Positions 36,086 through 44,233 of a stretch of 64,000 nucleotides of DNA are shown piece by piece. Made by a program: the position numbers and the translations under genes. Each line of letters starts with the position of its first letter. Positions within the stretch are counted from its first letter, which is position 1. This DNA is from JBFMHP01 sp040752855 (GTDB lineage: Bacteria > Pseudomonadota > Gammaproteobacteria > RBG-16-57-12): contig JBFMHP010000001.1 of assembly GCA_040752855.1 (NCBI GenBank), positions 179,616-243,615 of the forward strand, written 5' to 3'. The notes beneath the pieces are model-generated. The model was given only the letters and a program-made list of their open reading frames with translations, did no database searches and was not told the DNA's origin.

Positions 36086-36174
36086 ACCGGGGCCAGTGCT
36101 TGCACAAGAGCGCCCGCTGATTAGCGTGCGATCCTTCTGAGCCCACCCATCGCTTCATCGCCACGCCGTTACAG

Positions 36175-36207
36175 CGCAAGGCCCGGGAGTCCCGGGCCTT
36201 GCGTTTT
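36175..36207 (+). terminator. Intrinsic terminator after pilE copy 2
   Basis: A 13-base-pair stem (CGCAAGGCCCGGG / CCCGGGCCTTGCG) with loop AGT is followed by TTTT. It closes the plus-strand pilus operon. Confidence 0.85.
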
Positions 36208-36238
36208 CATCCCACCACTCCCTTTCATCCTTCCCTCA

Positions 36239-38203
36239 TCAATACCCGATCTCCACCGTGAACTTGCGGATCATGCCCTGATCGGACTTGGCCTTGTCCT
36301 CGACCTCCAGCGTCCATGCTCCTTGCGGATTCTTGCCGACGAGCTTGCCGAGGTCCGGGGCGTTGAGCATGTCGAAGCTGCGCTTGATGTTGTCGGTGCC
36401 GCCGCCGAAGCGGTCGTGCAGCATCACCTTGGCAATCCCCGTGGCAGTGGGCGGGACGAGCTTGACGACCAGGTCGCCGATGTAGCTGTGTTCGATATCG
36501 ACGATCACCTTGATGCTCTGGATCGGTGAGTCGTCGCCGACCTTCACCGTGAGCGTGGATTTCTTCAGGTCCTTGATCGCCACATCCTGCACGGCGGTGT
36601 GGATGGCGATGTATTGCGGCCGGCTCGGCATCGCCAGCTCCACCGCGCGGCGCGCATTGAGCCGGCCGTAGCCGTAGAGGGCGCTGTGGCCTTGCGCATC
36701 GTAATTGCCGTTGCTGTTGTCGATCTTGTCGCAGCTGCGGCGCAGGATGTCCTTCACCTCGTCCCAACGCAAGTGCGGATTGCGCGCGATCACCAACGCC
36801 GCCACGCCGGCCGCGCCGGGGCAGGCGCTGGAGGTGCCGCCGAAGGAGTTGGTGTAATTGCCGCCGGTGTCGCCCATGTCGTTGTCGCCGGGGTTATAGC
36901 CTTCGCGGCCGCTGCGGTCGGTGGTCCAGATGCCGGGGGTGAGGGCGGTATCGGTGAGATCGCTGCTCGGGAACGAGCACCACAGCGAGGCGCCGGTGTC
37001 GGAATACACCGACCGGGTGCTCTGATCGTTGCACGCGGCCACGGCGATGACATTGTCATAACTCGCGTAGCCGTCGTTCTCGACACTCTCCCCGCCGTTG
37101 CCCGCCGCCCAGGTGATCAGGCAGCCCTTGCCGTTGCGGCCGTTGCGGATCGCCCAGTCGATGGCCAGGCGGGTGGAATCGGGCAGCGGCACCTTCTGCT
37201 TGTGCACCGGGTCGTTGGGATTGCTCCAGTCACCGTCCTCCGGTCCCCAGCTGCAGGAGATGACATCCGCCCCATGCTGCGCGGCCCAGACGAAGGCATC
37301 GGCCTCGGCCTGCGCCCCCAGGCCCGAGGCCAGGCGTATCGGCATGATGCGCGCCTTCGGCGCCACGCCCGCGGCGCCGAAATTGCCGTCGGCGCAGGCC
37401 ACGCCGGCGCAGGCGGTGCCATGATCATCGCCGTTGTGCGGGGTAGGATTGCCATTGGCGGCGGTGGCATCGCGCGGGGCGACGATCTTGCCGCTGCTCG
37501 AAAATTCCTCGTGGGTCATGTCCAGCCCGTCGTCGATGATGGCAATGATCGCGCCTTCGCCCTGGCTGAGCTCCCAGGCGCTTTCCACCGCCGCGTGCGC
37601 GGTGACGCGCCGGCCATTGATGGTGGTCGATTTGAGATGCCATTGTTGCGGAAACGCGCCGCGATAGGCCATGCGTCGCACCAGTTCGGGGTGGCAGAGC
37701 TGCACGATCTCTTTGTTGTGCAACATGTCCTGCGCCATGTCGAACACCGCCTGTCCGCTGCCTTCCTTCGCGCTCACGAAAAAGGCGTTTTGCGCGTAAC
37801 CCAACGCGCGCTTGATCTTCAGCCCCATATCACTGAAGAGTTTCTTGCAATCCTTGAGCTTGACGTCATCGGCGAATTTCACAAAAAAGTTTTCAGTGTA
37901 CAGCACCGGCGTCTTTGAGGCGGGGTCCATGAGATTGCGGCCGGCAAAGCGCATGGCCTCCTCTTTCTTGAGCACCGCGCGCGCCTCATCGCGCGAGATC
38001 TTGCCGCTGCACTTGAGCACCTCCACGCCGGCGGCGGGCAAGCGCAACACCGAACTGAGTTCGCTCATCACCGAGCGGGCGCGCTTGCTAAGCGGCAGGC
38101 GCTCGATCCGCACTCGGCGCTGGGTGCGCACTACCAGGGTGTCTTTGGCATCGTCGAGCTTGAATTGTTTTCCATCTTTACCGCGATATTGATATGTGAC
38201 CAT
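36239..38203 (-). CDS. S8 subtilisin-like protease with C-terminal P (proprotein convertase) domain
   Basis: The 654-residue protein carries an intact subtilase triad: D224 (AIIDDGLD), H261 (DDHGTACAG) and S458 (FGGTSSACPG), with oxyanion Asn369. Residues about 97-178 form a propeptide-like region just before the catalytic domain. A P/Homo B domain follows from about 535 to the end (IEHSYIGDLVVKLVPP). There is no signal peptide: the chain starts MVTYQYRGKDGKQFKLDD. It may stay in the cytoplasm or leave by another route. A divergent gene encodes a protein resembling the propeptide. P domains usually stabilise the catalytic domain. Confidence 0.9.
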   Translation of the reverse strand: MVTYQYRGKDGKQFKLDDAKDTLVVRTQRRVRIERLPLSKRARSVMSELSSVLRLPAAGVEVLKCSGKISRDEARAVLKKEEAMRFAGRNLMDPASKTPVLYTENFFVKFADDVKLKDCKKLFSDMGLKIKRALGYAQNAFFVSAKEGSGQAVFDMAQDMLHNKEIVQLCHPELVRRMAYRGAFPQQWHLKSTTINGRRVTAHAAVESAWELSQGEGAIIAIIDDGLDMTHEEFSSSGKIVAPRDATAANGNPTPHNGDDHGTACAGVACADGNFGAAGVAPKARIMPIRLASGLGAQAEADAFVWAAQHGADVISCSWGPEDGDWSNPNDPVHKQKVPLPDSTRLAIDWAIRNGRNGKGCLITWAAGNGGESVENDGYASYDNVIAVAACNDQSTRSVYSDTGASLWCSFPSSDLTDTALTPGIWTTDRSGREGYNPGDNDMGDTGGNYTNSFGGTSSACPGAAGVAALVIARNPHLRWDEVKDILRRSCDKIDNSNGNYDAQGHSALYGYGRLNARRAVELAMPSRPQYIAIHTAVQDVAIKDLKKSTLTVKVGDDSPIQSIKVIVDIEHSYIGDLVVKLVPPTATGIAKVMLHDRFGGGTDNIKRSFDMLNAPDLGKLVGKNPQGAWTLEVEDKAKSDQGMIRKFTVEIGY

Positions 38204-38301
38204 GACAACTCTCCGCTTGTTTTTACTGTCTACCTCTTCGTGGAACTGCGCGTACTACACTAAACTTTAAAAGCATAGCACCGGCGCGGAGACTTGCAGC
38301 G

Positions 38302-38790
38302 ATGGCTGAACCCTTCGATTCGTATCCAGAAAAACTCCGGCAGTCGTCCAATTCCGAGGCGCCGTTTTTTCATCGCGCGGCCGATCTCTTTGCCGTGCGC
38401 GGGCCCGTGCCGGAGTCGGTGAAATCACGCGTCAGTGCGATCATCGAGGAAGGGCAGTACGCGGTATGCCGCGGCGCACCGGCAGCGGAGGTCGACTGTG
38501 TCCCGGTCTATCGGTTGGAAGGCGGCGCGCTGCCGGCGGTGGCGACCGGATTGGTTTATGTGCGTTTCGCCGAAGGGATCTCCGCCGCCGATCGCGGAGC
38601 GGATCTGCTGGCGGCGGGCTATCGCATCGAGCGCGTACCGCCGTACGCGCCGCACACCGCGTGGGTGATCGCGGCGGACGGCAACGCCGCGCGTGGTTTA
38701 GGTGAGATCGGCAAACTGATGTCGCTGCCGGGCGTGGCGCATGTCGAACCGCAAATGCTCATGCCGAAGACCGCCCGCGGGGCGCTGTAG
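38302..38790 (+). CDS. Stand-alone subtilase-propeptide-like protein
   Basis: This 162-residue protein has no signal peptide or membrane segment. Residues 77-155 align by eye with residues 98-177 of the divergent subtilase: VYVRFA versus FFVKFA, GYRIERVPPYA versus GLKIKRALGYA, VIAADG versus VSAKEG. It ends in VAHVEPQMLM, an arrangement typical of a propeptide C-terminus before the protease domain. Propeptides of subtilases act as inhibitors and folding aids, so this may be a separate inhibitor, chaperone or immunity-type partner. The alignment is by eye and weak in percentage identity. Confidence 0.65.
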   Translation: MAEPFDSYPEKLRQSSNSEAPFFHRAADLFAVRGPVPESVKSRVSAIIEEGQYAVCRGAPAAEVDCVPVYRLEGGALPAVATGLVYVRFAEGISAADRGADLLAAGYRIERVPPYAPHTAWVIAADGNAARGLGEIGKLMSLPGVAHVEPQMLMPKTARGAL

Positions 38791-38793
38791 CGC

Positions 38794-40538
38794 TTAGCGG
38801 CTGATCAAGGCCTCGAATTCCGCGGCGGGCAGCGGGCGGCCGAGCAGGAAACCCTGCCCGTAGCGGCAGCCGTGCGCGCGCAGGAAGGCGCGCTGCGCCT
38901 CCTCTTCGATGCCTTCGCCCAAGACCTCGCAGTCGAGCGAGCGCCCAAGCGCGATGATGGCTTGGATGACGGCGTGATTGCCGTTCATCGTTTGGAGGAA
39001 ACTGCGGGAGATCTTCAGTTTTTGAATCGGCAGGCTGGCGAGGTGGCCGAGCGATGAGCTGCCGCTGCCGTATTCGTCGACCGCGATGGCGCACCCGAGT
39101 TCGCGCAACTCATGGAGCGCGCGCAGGAGCGGGCCGCTGTCCTGCTTCAGCGCCCGTTCGGTGATCTCCACTTCCACGGCCTCGCGGTGCAGCTGGAGGC
39201 GCTCAATGTCCGCTGCCAGCGATTGCCCACGCCCGCCCAGGTTGAGCTGGTCTTCCGAGACATTGACCGCGAGTACCGGCACGGCGCGTCCGCGCGTCCG
39301 CCAATCGCGCGCCTGCCGCGCGAGCTGCTCGAGCAGGATCTGCCCGAGCGGCACGATCAGCCGCGCCTCCTCCGCCAGCGGAATGAAGCGCTCCGGCGGC
39401 AACATCCCCAGCTCGGGGTGACGCCAGCGCGCCAGAGCCTCGGCCCCGGCGAGCGCCCCGTTCGCCAGCTCGAATTGCGGCTGGAAATGCAGCTCGAACT
39501 CGTCGCGCTCCACCGCCAGACGCAGATCGGCCAACAGCCGCGCGCGCTCCTTGGTCGAAGCGCTGCCGGCCATATCGTGGAGCTGATAGGTATTGCGGCC
39601 GAGGCGCTTGGCACGGTACATCGCGCTGTCGGCGTTGTTGATCACCGCATCGAGGTCCTCGCCGTTATCCGGATAGACGCTGACGCCGATGCTCAGCGTG
39701 ACGTACAGCGTGAGCGCATCGATGCGAAACGCCTGCTCGAAGCTTTGGCGCACCTTTTCGACGACCGCCTCGATTTCGCGCAGACTTCCCACCTCTTCCA
39801 TCACCACGGTGAATTCATCGCCGCCCAGCCGCGCCACGGTATCGCTCGCGCGCACCAGACCGCTCAGGCGCTCGGCGACCGCCCGCAGCAGCTGGTCGCC
39901 GACCGCATGACCGTGCTGGTCGTTGATCTGCTTGAATTCATCCACATCGATGAACATGACCCCGACCTTCTTGCCGGTGCGCTTGGCCAGTTGCATCGCG
40001 TGGCGCAGCCGCTCGGTGAACAAGATGCGGTTGGGCAGGGCGGTGAGGGGATCGTGATAGGCGAGAAAATTGAGATGCGATCGCGAGGCTATTTTCGCCG
40101 AGACATCACGCGCGATGGCGATGATCACCGGGCCGCGCGCCTCATCTTCCCACACGCTCAAGCGCACTTCGACCGGAATGTCGACGCCTTGTTTGGTGCG
40201 GTGGGTGGTTTCGACATCGAGATAGGGCGGCCGCTGCTCGATCATGTCTTTGAAGGTGCGCCGCAGCTCCGCCTTGGAGAACTGGGGATTGATGTCCTGC
40301 GGGGCGAGAGCTCCGCCTTGGAGAACTGGGGATTGATGTCCTGCGGGGCGAGCTGCAGCAACTCGGCGCGCGTGTACCCCAAGGCTTGCAGCGCGCCGCG
40401 GTTGCAATCGATAAAGCGCATCTTGCGCGGATCGATGACCAGCAGTTGATCGAAGATACCCTCGAGTATCCCCTCACAGTATCCCTTGACTGCGCCGGAC
40501 TCCATGTCTGCGTTAAGCCCATATTTGCCAGGTCTCAT
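38794..40538 (-). pseudogene. PAS-GGDEF-EAL gene frameshifted by a 44-bp tandem duplication
   Basis: The PAS start (FDQLLVIDPRKMRFIDCNRGALQALG) and the rest of the PAS-GGDEF-EAL protein (LNFLAYHDPLTALPNRILF, RLGGDEF, AEALARW) lie in different frames. They are joined across a tandem duplication of 44 bases, 40265-40308 and 40309-40352. Removing one copy restores a single frame running LLQLAPQDINPQFSKAELRR. The GGDEF site and inhibitory RASD are intact. The EAL domain keeps EAL and GQGF but has DEYG where DDFG is usual. As read, full-length protein is not made; downstream GGDEF-EAL could still be translated from an internal start such as the ATG at 40245. Confidence 0.85.
40265..40352. repeat. 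44-bp perfect tandem duplication
   Basis: Two identical 44-base units lie side by side at 40265-40308 and 40309-40352, each beginning AGCTCCGCCTTGG and ending GGGGCGAG. As 44 is not a multiple of three, the duplication shifts the frame of the PAS-GGDEF-EAL gene. Confidence 0.95.
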
Positions 40539-40678
40539 AAAACACAGTATAGGCACAGGGGAATACTTCAGTAAATTACTTAGGTATTAATACCAATTTC
40601 GCTGTGTGAACAGAGGGCCTGACCGTCTCAATCCCCGCTTGCGCGGCGCCATGTCTCTGTGCGTACAATGGCCAGTCG

Positions 40679-40847
40679 CTAGGAGTCTGCGCGGCAGAAA
40701 AACGCGTCGCGAAAAAGTGGGAGAGCGAGGCAGATTTTTCGATCGTTTGAGGAAGATAGTGGGCACTATCTGACGAAAAGGATCGAGAAAACTGGCCGCT
40801 CTCCCACTTTTTGCAGCAGCGTTTCTTTCTGCCGCGCAGACTCCTAG
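40679..40847. mobile_element. MITE-like long inverted repeat
   Basis: This 169-base element is almost one large palindrome. The ends are CTAGGAGTCTGCGCGGCAG and its inverse. Inside, AAAAAGTGGGAGAGCG at 40712-40727 pairs with CGCTCTCCCACTTTTT at 40797-40812, and AGATAGTG/CACTATCT form the tip. It can fold into a long cruciform and looks like a non-autonomous element. The surrounding 40557-40881 holds no gene I can support; the yeaD-like promoter should lie near its right end. Confidence 0.7.
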
Positions 40848-40881
40848 ATTCGCGTTTTGACCATCCACTGGAGAACCCCCT

Positions 40882-41790
40882 ATGTCTGACGTTTCCGGCC
40901 TGAACTCGCGCTTTGGCATTGCAGATCAGCTGGTTTTCAATGAAATCCCGGGCGGCCTCATCGTCGCCGAGATCACCAACAAGCTCGCCGCCGCGCGCAT
41001 CGCGCTGCAGGGCGCGCATGTCCTGACTTGGGCCCCCAAGGGCCACAAGCCGGTGATCTGGCTGTCCGAGGCCGCGAAATTCGCCCCCGGCAAGTCGATC
41101 CGCGGCGGCGCGCCGGTGTGCTGGCCCTGGTTTGGCGCGCACCCCGAGCAGTCGAGCTTTCCCGCGCACGGCTATGCCCGCACCGTGCCGTGGGAGATCA
41201 TCGATGCCCGGGCCCTCGGCAATGGCGCGACCTCGATCGCGTTGCGTTTGAAAGAGAGCGATGCCACACGCGCCTTCTGGCCGCATGCCACCCCGATCGA
41301 ATGCCACATCACCGTCGGCACCGATCTCGAGATCGAGCTGATCACGCGCAATCAGGGTTCCGCGCCGGTGACCGTCGGCGAGGCGCTGCACACCTATTTC
41401 GCGGTGAGCGATATCCGCGAGGTGCAGATCCTGGGGCTGGCCGATTGCACGTATTTCGACAAGGTCGACAACGGTGCGCGCAAAAAACAAGCCGGGGCGG
41501 TGAGCTTTAGCGGCGAGACCGACCGGGTCTACCTCAACACCGCGGCCGACTGTCTGATCGTCGATCCCACCCTACGCCGGCGCATCCGCATCGCCAAGCG
41601 CGGCAGTCAATCGACCGTAGTGTGGAATCCGTGGGTGGAGAAGGCCGAGAAGATGGGCGACCTCGGCCAGAACGGCTATCTCAAGATGGTGTGCGTGGAA
41701 AGCGCCAATGCGCTGGACAATGTGGTGAGCCTCCCCGCCGGGCAGGAGCACCGCTTGTGGGTGTCGTATTCGGTTGAACCGCAGTCTTAA
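40882..41790 (+). CDS. D-hexose-6-phosphate mutarotase (YeaD-like)
   Basis: The 302-residue protein is an aldose 1-epimerase fold enzyme of the YeaD type, which interconverts alpha and beta anomers of hexose 6-phosphates. Hallmarks are RGGAPVCWPWFG, the His in FPAHGYAR and the GEALHTYFAVSDI segment. It is cytoplasmic. A MITE-like palindrome ends 34 bases before its start, so expression may depend on a promoter carried by or next to that element. Confidence 0.9.
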   Translation: MSDVSGLNSRFGIADQLVFNEIPGGLIVAEITNKLAAARIALQGAHVLTWAPKGHKPVIWLSEAAKFAPGKSIRGGAPVCWPWFGAHPEQSSFPAHGYARTVPWEIIDARALGNGATSIALRLKESDATRAFWPHATPIECHITVGTDLEIELITRNQGSAPVTVGEALHTYFAVSDIREVQILGLADCTYFDKVDNGARKKQAGAVSFSGETDRVYLNTAADCLIVDPTLRRRIRIAKRGSQSTVVWNPWVEKAEKMGDLGQNGYLKMVCVESANALDNVVSLPAGQEHRLWVSYSVEPQS

Positions 41791-41802
41791 GTCCTTCCTT
41801 TA

Positions 41803-41824
41803 CCCTCCCCCGAAGGGGGGAGGG
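41803..41824. terminator. Hairpin between convergent genes
   Basis: CCCTCCCCC pairs with GGGGGGAGGG over a three-base loop (GAA). It lies between the mutarotase and cytochrome c genes and could stop transcription from either side, although no T-run of typical length follows. Confidence 0.5.
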
Positions 41825-41850
41825 CACACGGGGGTGATGCAAAGCCCCGA

Positions 41851-42567
41851 TCACTTCAACGACAGGATGAAATCCACCAGCTGCGCGATCTCCGCCTCCG
41901 ACACGCGCGGTGCCTGCGCGGGCATGGCCACATTGCCCCACACACCCTTGCCGCCCTTGGCCACCGCCTCGATCAGCTTGCCGCGGCTGGCGGCGTCATC
42001 GGTGTACTTCGCGGCCACCTCGTTCCAGGCGGGGCCGAGGAGTTTCTTGTCGATGGCGTGGCACGACAGACAGCCGCTCTTCTTGGCCAGGGCCAGGGCA
42101 TCGTCCTGGCTCAGCACACCGCTGGTGGACGCCTTCGCGGCCAGCGCCGCGGCGGTTTCAGTCACGGCCTGCTTGGCGGCCTCGGTCTTCTCCGCAACCA
42201 CTTCCTTGGTCGCGCTGACCGCCTGCTTGGCCGCCTCGGTTTTCTCCGCGGCGATCTCCTTGGTCGCGCTGACGACCTCGGCGGTCTTCTCGGAGGCCGT
42301 CTGTGTGGCCTCCGTAAGGTTTTCCTTCGCCGCCTGCGTCAGCTCACCGGTCTTTTCCGCGATTTCACCGGCCGCCTGCTGGGCCTGCTCGACCTTTTCC
42401 TCGACCGCCGTGCTGACCGACTCTTTCACTTCCGCCACGGTGTTCGCCACGGTTTCGGCCGGCTCTGCAGCCGCTTTCGCCGCCTCTTTATCCGCGCCCT
42501 TGTCCGAACAGGCCGCCAGCGCCAGGCCGATCGCCAGTACCCAGAATGCCGTTTGATAAACTCTCAT
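41851..42567 (-). CDS. Lipoprotein cytochrome c with an apolipoprotein-like helical spacer
   Basis: This 238-residue protein has a lipobox (LALAAC, Cys20). A long Ala/Glu/Lys/Thr-rich segment (about 25-160) follows, built of repeats such as EKTEAAKQAV, and then a monoheme class I cytochrome c domain. That domain has CLSCH and an expected axial Met in VAMPAQ. The spacer looks like an amphipathic helix or coiled coil that could hold the heme domain away from the membrane. The start at 42567 has AGGTGA upstream. The redox partner is unknown. Confidence 0.87.
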   Translation of the reverse strand: MRVYQTAFWVLAIGLALAACSDKGADKEAAKAAAEPAETVANTVAEVKESVSTAVEEKVEQAQQAAGEIAEKTGELTQAAKENLTEATQTASEKTAEVVSATKEIAAEKTEAAKQAVSATKEVVAEKTEAAKQAVTETAAALAAKASTSGVLSQDDALALAKKSGCLSCHAIDKKLLGPAWNEVAAKYTDDAASRGKLIEAVAKGGKGVWGNVAMPAQAPRVSEAEIAQLVDFILSLK

Positions 42568-42724
42568 CGCTTCACCTCGTTTCACAGAATTTCATCGCGC
42601 ATGTGCAACACACAGGCCTATAGCGCGCCATGCGCGCGCATCGCGACAAAATATAGACTCTCTGCGCTGGATGACAACGATTCCATCACAGAATTTACGA
42701 TCGTTTGCAGTGCGGTCAGACCGC

Positions 42725-44218
42725 TCAGCCTTTGGATTGTTGTTTCTCGTGGCGCAATTCGAGCCGGCGCAGAAACTCTTCCATGACGGTCTGGTAGAGG
42801 CCTTCCTTCAACACGGCGTCTTCCACGCCAAAGTCCATATTCGGATTGTCATTGACTTCGATGATATACACGCCATCCTTGCCCTGCTTTACATCCACGC
42901 CATATAGGCCATCGCCGATGAGGTTGGCCGCCTTGAGCGCGGTCTTCACCACCTCGGCCGGGACCTGATCGATCTGCCAAGTGCGGAACAGGCCTTCATC
43001 GTAGCTCCCATCGGCCTCGTACTTGACGATCTGCCAGTGCTGCTCGGTCATGAAGTATTGGCAGGCGTAAAACGGCTTGCGGTTGAGGATGCCGATGCGC
43101 CAGTCGAATTCGGTGTAGATGAACTCCTGCACCAAGATCAACTCCGATTCCTTAAACAGCTTGTTGGCGATCTCGCGAAACTGTTCGCCGTTTTCCGCGC
43201 GGAACACGCCCTGAGAAAACGAGCTGTCGGGCAGCTTGACCACCATGGGATATCCCACCTGCGCCTCGGCCGCCGGAATATCCGCCTTGCCCACGATCAC
43301 GGTCTTCGGTGTCGGCACGCGGTTGGCGTTGAGCAGCTCGGCGAGATAGACCTTGTTGGTGCAGCGCAGGATCGAGTTTGGATCGTCGATCACCACCATG
43401 CCTTCGCTCTCGGCCTTCTTGGCAAAGCGATAGGTGTAGTGATTGATGCGCGTGGTGTCGCGGATGAACAAGGCATCGTATTCGGCCAATCGTCCGAAGT
43501 CCTTTTTCTCGATCAGCTCGACATCCATGTCGAGATTACGCCCGGCCTTGATGAAGGCCTTGAGCGCCTTTGTGTTCGAGGGCGGCTGCGGGTCTTCCGG
43601 ATTGACCAGGATGGCGATGTCATAACGCGACTGCGTGCGCGGGCGTTTGCCGCCGCGCCAGCGCTTGCTCAGATAGGCAATCAACGACTCCTGGAACAGC
43701 GGCATTTCATCGTCGTCCAGGCGCTCGAGGGAAATCGGCTTGATGCCGGTGATCAGCCACTTCTTCTCCTGGCGCGTGAACTCCACGCGCAGCAGCGGGC
43801 AGGGGAAGGTTTCAAAGATCTGGCGCGTCAGGTCGTTGAGTTCGGGGATGGCGCAGCGGCCGAAGTAGAGATTGATGCTGACCTCATTGAAATTCTGCGC
43901 CTCGCGCGATTTTTTCAGTTCCTTCTGCACCGCTTCATCGAGCACCGGCGTGGCCAGTTTGAACATGGTCTTGCTGCTCAAGTCCATCGTGGTGGCGACG
44001 GAGGGCACCACCTTGTGACGTCGCGCCTCGGCCAGCAGCGAACAGTAATATCCCACGCTGAGGTAGCTGTAGCTTTGGCAGAGATTGATCACCTGCACGT
44101 TCTTGAGTTTGAAATAGTCCTCGCCGGTGAGGTAATCATCGGCGTCGACCACCGGGCAATTGACGCCCTCAATGCGCCATTTTTTCGGGTTTTCAACAAC
44201 GATCAGTTGACTGGTCAT
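42725..44218 (-). CDS. RimK-like ATP-grasp ligase with RLAN N-terminal domain
   Basis: The 497-residue protein has an N-terminal RLAN-type region (about 1-190) and a C-terminal RimK-like ATP-grasp domain (about 290-485) with VGYPMVVKLPDSSFSQGVF and IIEVNDNPNMDFG. RimK-type enzymes join amino acids to a carboxyl group using ATP. RLAN-RimK genes are known to occur beside a GNAT-peptidase C39 gene, as here (15-base gap), and have been predicted to modify peptides. The substrate is not known; the small acidic secreted protein upstream is a candidate. Confidence 0.88.
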   Translation of the reverse strand: MTSQLIVVENPKKWRIEGVNCPVVDADDYLTGEDYFKLKNVQVINLCQSYSYLSVGYYCSLLAEARRHKVVPSVATTMDLSSKTMFKLATPVLDEAVQKELKKSREAQNFNEVSINLYFGRCAIPELNDLTRQIFETFPCPLLRVEFTRQEKKWLITGIKPISLERLDDDEMPLFQESLIAYLSKRWRGGKRPRTQSRYDIAILVNPEDPQPPSNTKALKAFIKAGRNLDMDVELIEKKDFGRLAEYDALFIRDTTRINHYTYRFAKKAESEGMVVIDDPNSILRCTNKVYLAELLNANRVPTPKTVIVGKADIPAAEAQVGYPMVVKLPDSSFSQGVFRAENGEQFREIANKLFKESELILVQEFIYTEFDWRIGILNRKPFYACQYFMTEQHWQIVKYEADGSYDEGLFRTWQIDQVPAEVVKTALKAANLIGDGLYGVDVKQGKDGVYIIEVNDNPNMDFGVEDAVLKEGLYQTVMEEFLRRLELRHEKQQSKG

Positions 44219-44233
44219 GGGTGCTCCGGTGGA

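Noticed and set aside
40242..40538. Separate small PAS protein
   Set aside because: It is the 5' part of the GGDEF-EAL gene split off by the 44-bp duplication; deleting one copy joins the frames.
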